64,000 bases of DNA from Roseomonas rosulenta. GTDB taxonomy: Bacteria > Pseudomonadota > Alphaproteobacteria > Acetobacterales > Acetobacteraceae. Under the pieces are notes generated by a model. It did not search any database. It had not been told where the DNA came from and was given only the letters and a program-made list of their open reading frames with translations. Both the position numbers and the translations under genes were made by a program. The stretch covers positions 1 to 64,000 of the forward strand of contig NZ_JACADR010000004.1 of NCBI RefSeq assembly GCF_016106005.1, read 5' to 3'. Below are positions 59,853 to 64,000 of the stretch, piece after piece; position 1 is the stretch's first letter; the number at the start of each line of letters is the position of its first letter.

Positions 59853-60287
59853 CTACTGCTTCCGGTTGACCATGACGACCGCTGGCTTGCCGTACTCATC
59901 CGCCTCGATTGTCACCCAGTCGCCGCTCTTGATGGCAGTCAACGGGTCTTGATCCAGGCCATCCACCGCGGGGATATTGGCTGCTATTGCACCGGACAGG
60001 TCGATCGTGTGGACGTTCTGGCAGATGATGCCAGCGGGGCCATTGTGAGAGCCCTTCACCTTGAACAGTAAACCGAAGGCACCGGAGGTCGATCCGGTGA
60101 CCGTGGGGTAGACAACGATCTTACCCTTCACGTTCTCGCCGCTGACGGGATTGCCGACCATCTTGACTGTTCCATCATTCAGGATGGAACACGGAGCCCA
60201 GCTCAACGGCATCTGGCTCACCAGCGCCTCGCCTTCTGCTCGCCCCTTGGCCTTCGTGCGGCCCTTCAACACGAGTTCTTCGGCCAT
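59853..60287 (-). CDS. Aconitase X swivel (small) subunit, DUF126
   Basis: A 144-residue protein: ELVLKGRTKAKGRAEGEALV, then NPVSGENVKGKIVVYPTVTG and STSGAFGLLFKVKGSHNGPA, IICQNVHTIDLSGAIAANIP, GDWVTIEADEYGKPAVVMVN. This is the DUF126/AcnX small subunit with the swivel-domain Ser-containing loop GSTSG. It pairs with the large subunit coded 46 bases downstream. GGAGGACGAAGTG precedes the ATG. Confidence 0.85.
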   Translation of the reverse strand: MAEELVLKGRTKAKGRAEGEALVSQMPLSWAPCSILNDGTVKMVGNPVSGENVKGKIVVYPTVTGSTSGAFGLLFKVKGSHNGPAGIICQNVHTIDLSGAIAANIPAVDGLDQDPLTAIKSGDWVTIEADEYGKPAVVMVNRKQ

Positions 60288-60372
60288 CACTTCGTCCTCC
60301 TGTGGTTGAATTCGACACGATGATCGAGTCGATGGAACAGTTTCAGAACTGATCCCATGCAACAAACTCAGT

Positions 60373-62880
60373 TCAACCCATCTGTTCCTCGGTGCGCGCG
60401 ATGATCTCGGCCTGCTGCGCGGGCGTGAGGTCCACGAAGTAAGCGCAATAGCCGGCGATCCGCACGACCAGGTCGCGGTACTTCTCCGGATGCTTCTGCG
60501 CGTCCAGCAGGGACTCGCGGTTGATGATGTTGAACTGGATGTGGGCGTGCTTCTGGCTGCTCCAGACGCGGATCAGCTGCATCAGCCGGCGCGTGCCCGC
60601 CTCCCCCGCCACGTTCGCGGGCGACATCTTCATGTTGAGCAGGTCTTCGCGGTGCTCGCGGTAGATGTGGCAGGTCGCCCTGGCGATGGATTCCAGGGTC
60701 ACCGTGGGTCCCTTGGTGTCCATGCCATGCGAGGGCACGATCCCGTCCGACAGGTACTCGCCGGCCGGTCGACCGTTCGGCGTCGCCATCGTCACCATGC
60801 CCGCCGGCACATGGAATGTAATGGGGATGAGCCGCAGGTTGAAGCTCTGCCCATGAGGCTTCGGGTGGCTGCGCGCGTACTCCATGATGGTACGCTGGAT
60901 GCGGTAGCCGATCGCATCCACCCACTCGATGCCATTTCCGTATTTCGGCGCATGGAGGCAAATCTGGCGGATGGCTTCGCTGCCCTCCCAGTTTCGCTCC
61001 ATCGCGTCGAGGAGCTGATCCCAGCTGAGCCTCTTTGTGTCGTAGATGAGGTGCTTGATCGCGGCGAGCGAGTCGATCGCTGTCGCGAAGCCGCCCATCC
61101 CGTCGATGCAGGACGCGTCGAGCGCGCCCGGGAAATACTCGCCGTGTGTATGGAGGTCGCGGCCCTGCTCCATGGCAAGGTCATGCAGTAGGGAGGTCAG
61201 GGGCGCCGCGATGTATTTCGGCTTCAGCGCAAGCGCCGTGTAGACGTGGATCATGCAGTGCTTGACGACGTTCTCCAGCTGCAGCCGGTAGGCGTTCCAC
61301 ACCTCGTCGAAGGTCGCAAAGCCTCGCGGATCGCCCGTCCTGAGGCCGAACTGTTCATCGTTGTAGAATTTGATCCTGCCGTCTCGGAGCGCCATCTCCA
61401 TGATCGCGCCGTAGTTGACCATGGAGTTGCCGGTCTTCCCCGTCTCCCGGTTGGGCAGGCGTGATTCGGAGCAGCCGGAGATCGCGTAGTCCAGCGCCTC
61501 GCGGCGCTCCACCCCGTTGCCCATGAACCACGGGACCATGAACTCGTCGTTGAGCAGCTTAGGCGAGCCCTTGCCGTCCTTGATCACCTCGGCCACGGCA
61601 TGCAGGAACCGTTCGGGCGTGTTGGCGTGGATGCGGGCGCCAAGCTCGGGATAGCTGGTGCGCAGCGGCCGCGTCGATTCGAGCAGGACATAGGAGAGCT
61701 CGTTCGTTGCATCGAAGCCGTCCGGCGTCTGGCCGCCGATGGTGACCGTCTCGTGGTGGGAGAAGCCCTGCCGCCCTTTTGCCGCAGCGGGAGACATCTG
61801 GGATTCGGTGCTCTGCATCGTGTTCAGCCAGAGGCACTGGAACAACTCCTGCGCCGCCTCCGGCGTGATGCGCCCCTCCTCGAGGTCCTTCTTGTACGTG
61901 GGGTAGAGATACTGATCCATGCGGCCGACGTTGACCTGGCCGCCGACGAGTTCCTCCAGGCGCGCGAACAACTGCGTGAACCACTGCGCCTGGATCGCTT
62001 CGCGGAAGGTCCGCGCGGGATTCTCGGGCACCCAGGCGCAGATCGCCGCGATCTCCTCCAGCTCCTTCCGGCGCTGCGGGTTCACCGTCTGGGCGGCCAT
62101 TTCCGCCGCGCGCTCGGCGTAGCGCCGCGCGAAGAGGCTCAGCGCATCGCAGGTGATGATCGCCGCCTCGTAGAAGGGCTTGCGAAGGGCCAAGTCGCGC
62201 GGGTGCTCCAGCGCCTCGAGCCTCGCCAGCGCTTCCGCGCGCAGGCCCTTGCAGCCACGGGTCAGCATCTTTCCGAAGTCGGGGACCCAGTTCTGCGAAT
62301 GGCGCATCGTGGAGGTGCTGACGACGACGAAGGTCTGCATGACCCCGACATTGTCCGGGTCCGATCCGAAGGTGATGTGCCGTGAGTCGGGCGGCAGGGC
62401 CTTGATGAAGTTGCGGCAGAAGTCCTTCCCGTCCCAGTAAGGGAAGAGGACCTCGTCGATGATGCGCTTGTCTTCGTCGGTGACGGTGATCGCATCCGGG
62501 GCGCCCTTTGCGGCGATAAAGGCCTCGGCACCCGCCTTCATGATCGTGCCGTCAAGTTCCGGATACACGAGGGAGTAGCGCCCAAGCCAAGTGTTGGGCC
62601 GGCCGACGATCAGCTCATCGTCGAAGATAGTGACCGGGATGTTCGCGGCGATGTGCTGCAGGGCCTTGGCCCAGCGCCAGACCAAGGGCTGTCCTTCCGT
62701 GGCCTTGAAGGATTCCGTGAAGTAGATTGCGCGGTCCAGCGTGACACGCGGCGGGCCATAGGCGCGGATGGTGTCCAACAGCCTGAGAACACGTTCGCTC
62801 GCCGTGCCGTGCAGAACTTTGCGGCCTTCGAGGATCGCTCGCTCCTGCGAGGAGAGGACGGCGTCAGCAGCCTGGCTCAC
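60373..62880 (-). CDS. Glycyl radical enzyme of unknown substrate
   Basis: About 835 residues. The active Cys is in YAISGCSESRLPNRET (Cys470, with Glu472), and the radical Gly is in VVRIAGYCAYFVDLTPAQQ (Gly810). The second hallmark MATPNGRPAGEYLSDGIVPS lies at about 698-717. The C-x-E pair is like that of dehydratases and arylacetate decarboxylases rather than pyruvate formate-lyase (which has C-C). The start is GTG at 62880: it overlaps the preceding stop (GTGA) and GGAGGC lies 5 bases upstream; longer in-frame versions to 63258 add noise. Substrate not recognised. Would need anaerobic conditions. Confidence 0.9.
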   Translation of the reverse strand: MSQAADAVLSSQERAILEGRKVLHGTASERVLRLLDTIRAYGPPRVTLDRAIYFTESFKATEGQPLVWRWAKALQHIAANIPVTIFDDELIVGRPNTWLGRYSLVYPELDGTIMKAGAEAFIAAKGAPDAITVTDEDKRIIDEVLFPYWDGKDFCRNFIKALPPDSRHITFGSDPDNVGVMQTFVVVSTSTMRHSQNWVPDFGKMLTRGCKGLRAEALARLEALEHPRDLALRKPFYEAAIITCDALSLFARRYAERAAEMAAQTVNPQRRKELEEIAAICAWVPENPARTFREAIQAQWFTQLFARLEELVGGQVNVGRMDQYLYPTYKKDLEEGRITPEAAQELFQCLWLNTMQSTESQMSPAAAKGRQGFSHHETVTIGGQTPDGFDATNELSYVLLESTRPLRTSYPELGARIHANTPERFLHAVAEVIKDGKGSPKLLNDEFMVPWFMGNGVERREALDYAISGCSESRLPNRETGKTGNSMVNYGAIMEMALRDGRIKFYNDEQFGLRTGDPRGFATFDEVWNAYRLQLENVVKHCMIHVYTALALKPKYIAAPLTSLLHDLAMEQGRDLHTHGEYFPGALDASCIDGMGGFATAIDSLAAIKHLIYDTKRLSWDQLLDAMERNWEGSEAIRQICLHAPKYGNGIEWVDAIGYRIQRTIMEYARSHPKPHGQSFNLRLIPITFHVPAGMVTMATPNGRPAGEYLSDGIVPSHGMDTKGPTVTLESIARATCHIYREHREDLLNMKMSPANVAGEAGTRRLMQLIRVWSSQKHAHIQFNIINRESLLDAQKHPEKYRDLVVRIAGYCAYFVDLTPAQQAEIIARTEEQMG

Positions 62881-63200
62881 GGTTCGCCTCCGCTCTCTTG
62901 CTGTATGCTTGGCAGGACCTGTGATGCCGTGGCGTCGCTGGCCGCCTTCAGCGTCGCCAGGAGTTCGGCCTCGAGTTCCTGCACAAGCGTCCGGTATTCG
63001 CCGAGCTCGGATCGTGGGCCGAGCGTCGCGAGCACCTCGAAGGTGGTGCGGCCGTCCTGCGCAAGGCGATAGTCCTCGCAGATGCTGCGGAAGGCGGGGT
63101 GCGTCAGATAGAGGTGCCGGACCAGCACCGCCCTGTCGGGAAACCGGGCCAGGACCAGATCCAGATCCAGATCGGAACGGGCAGCAGGCGTCTGTGGCAT
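62877..63200 (-). CDS. Small protein upstream of the glycyl radical enzyme
   Basis: About 107 residues. SDLDLDLVLARFPDRAVLVR, HLYLTHPAFRSICEDYRLAQ, then a coiled helix ELGEYRTLVQELEAELLATL. Similar short proteins with the PAFRSICEDYRLA pattern occur in many proteobacteria without a known role. Its stop overlaps the GRE start by 4 bases (GTGA), so it is translated with it. The start is uncertain: ATG at 63200 or 63245 or GTG at 63269. Confidence 0.6.
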   Translation of the reverse strand: MPQTPAARSDLDLDLVLARFPDRAVLVRHLYLTHPAFRSICEDYRLAQDGRTTFEVLATLGPRSELGEYRTLVQELEAELLATLKAASDATASQVLPSIQQESGGEP

Positions 63201-63245
63201 CGCTTGGAGGCTCACGGGTACCCGGCGGGGTGTGACGGCATTCAT

Positions 63246-63536
63246 TGCCGGACAGCACGGCACGGGCACCGCGACGCAGGAACGTACGTCACTGTTAGCG
63301 CCCGGGCGGGGCGGTATGCTCGGCGCCGCGTCACATCACGGCGCCCGCGCCCCGTCCGATGCCGCGACATGAAATCGCGGGCGTGGCATTTCCGGTCCAA
63401 GACCTCATATGATGTCGGGCCTGTGTACCAGGATGAGGGACGCTCAGTGCCCGAGACATTGGAGCAACCGGACGGCGCGGATCATGGGCTGGGCCGCCGC
63501 ATCGGCGCAGATGCTGGGGCCGGCAAGGCGTAGGTC
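63246..63536. promoter_or_regulatory. Divergent promoter region of the glycyl radical operon
   Basis: A gap of about 290 bases between the first gene of the operon and the divergent regulator-like gene. It should hold both promoters. No clear sigma-70 or sigma-54 motif or long palindrome was found beyond a GTACGT core near 63284. Confidence 0.4.
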
Positions 63537-64000
63537 GTGACAACTGTCCGCCGCGAAATCGACGACAATGCCATCCGTGCGGAACTCGGCCGCATCCTTG
63601 CGTCGCCCGAATTCGACGCGACCGAACGGAACCGCCGGTTTCTCCGGTATGTCGTCGAGGAGACGCTGGGCGGCCGTGCCAGCCGGATCAAGGCGTACAG
63701 CATCGCCACATCGGTCTTCGGCCGCGGCCCCGACTTCGACGCACAGCTCGATTCGATCGTCCGCATCGAGGCGGGGCGGCTGCGGCGCGCCCTCGATCGG
63801 TACTATCTGACGGCCGGGCGCGCTGACCAGGTGCGGATCAGCATCCCGCGCGGCGCCTATCTGCCGGTCTTCCTGAACGCGAGCGATGCGGCGGCGGCGG
63901 AGGCTGTCGCGCCGAGCCTTCCCGCCGGCCGGAACCAGCCGGCGCGGCGCGGCTGCGCTATCCTCGTCGTGCCCTTCGAGATGGAGGGCGATCCCTCAGC
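63537..64000 (+). CDS. Regulator-like protein with the beginning of a TolB-like domain (partial)
   Basis: The window ends inside this gene; 154 residues are visible. AIRAELGRILASPEFDATER, then FLRYVVEETLGGRASRIKAY, VFGRGPDFDAQLDSIVRIEA and VRISIPRGAYLPVF are the N-terminal domain of alphaproteobacterial TolB/adenylate-cyclase-like TPR regulators. RGCAILVVPFEMEGDP begins the TolB-like domain, as in the protein at 213-2054. GTG at 63537 is chosen. Divergent from the radical enzyme operon, so a likely regulator of it. Confidence 0.65.
   Translation, partial: MTTVRREIDDNAIRAELGRILASPEFDATERNRRFLRYVVEETLGGRASRIKAYSIATSVFGRGPDFDAQLDSIVRIEAGRLRRALDRYYLTAGRADQVRISIPRGAYLPVFLNASDAAAAEAVAPSLPAGRNQPARRGCAILVVPFEMEGDPS

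Noticed and set aside
62881-63258. N-terminal extension of the glycyl radical enzyme to 961 residues
   Set aside because: The extension is Pro/Arg/Gly noise in another frame of the small upstream gene; the GTG at 62880 with GGAGGC and a 4-base overlap is a better start.

Overview
The window is high-GC DNA that reads like an alphaproteobacterial chromosome. The tail genes have the DUF2460/DUF2163/NlpC-P60 order seen in Rhodobacter-type gene transfer agents and related phages, and one intergenic region carries a GTTC-N7-GTTC direct repeat, the form of the alphaproteobacterial LexA (SOS) box. No rRNA, CRISPR array or intact tRNA was seen. All calls come from reading the sequence; no database was searched.

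Layout. (1) 1-2.1 kb: the end of an unidentified gene and a TIR/TolB-like/TPR protein on the minus strand. (2) 2.2-5.2 kb: a scrap-yard of prophage debris (a decayed second copy of the lysis cassette, a fragment of the DUF3489 gene leader, a tRNA-Ser-like remnant), then a HigBA-type toxin-antitoxin pair and a small HTH gene. (3) 5.3-8.7 kb: an operon of a large serine recombinase and two ParB/RepB-like proteins. (4) 8.9-55.2 kb: a siphovirus-type prophage, almost entirely on the minus strand. From low to high coordinate it has lysis (endolysin, nested spanins), tail tip, DUF2163, DUF2460, tape measure, G/GT-like tail chaperones with a -1 slippery site, tail tube, neck/connector genes, HK97-type capsid, protease, portal and terminase. 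Then come twin ParB-methyltransferases, HNH nucleases, a RuvC-like resolvase, a P4-type primase-helicase, a Cas4-like nuclease, a helicase, a Sak4-like ATPase, an excisionase-like HTH and a sigma-like factor. Next is an unrecognised two-gene unit and, divergent from it across the SOS-like box, a four-gene serine recombinase cassette. Two metabolic or transport genes, a GMC oxidoreductase and a TauE/SafE permease, interrupt the morphogenesis genes in the opposite orientation and look like cargo ('morons').

(5) 55.3-63.2 kb: a host operon on the minus strand, in transcription order: small protein, glycyl radical enzyme, aconitase-X small subunit, aconitase-X large subunit, phosphofructokinase-fold protein with altered active-site motifs, glycyl-radical-enzyme activase, and a bile acid:sodium symporter family transporter. 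I do not know a described pathway with this gene set. It suggests oxygen-sensitive catabolism of an imported carboxylate, with a radical C-C or C-X cleavage or dehydration step and an aconitase-X dehydration. A divergent regulator-like gene (N-terminal domain plus the beginning of a TolB-like domain) starts at 63537 and runs off the window.

The best candidates for something undescribed are the glycyl-radical/aconitase-X operon and the two-gene unit at 50.4-52.6 kb. Also worth attention are a perfect 20-bp inverted repeat in front of the primase gene, which could be the phage origin, and the CCCTTTG frameshift site.
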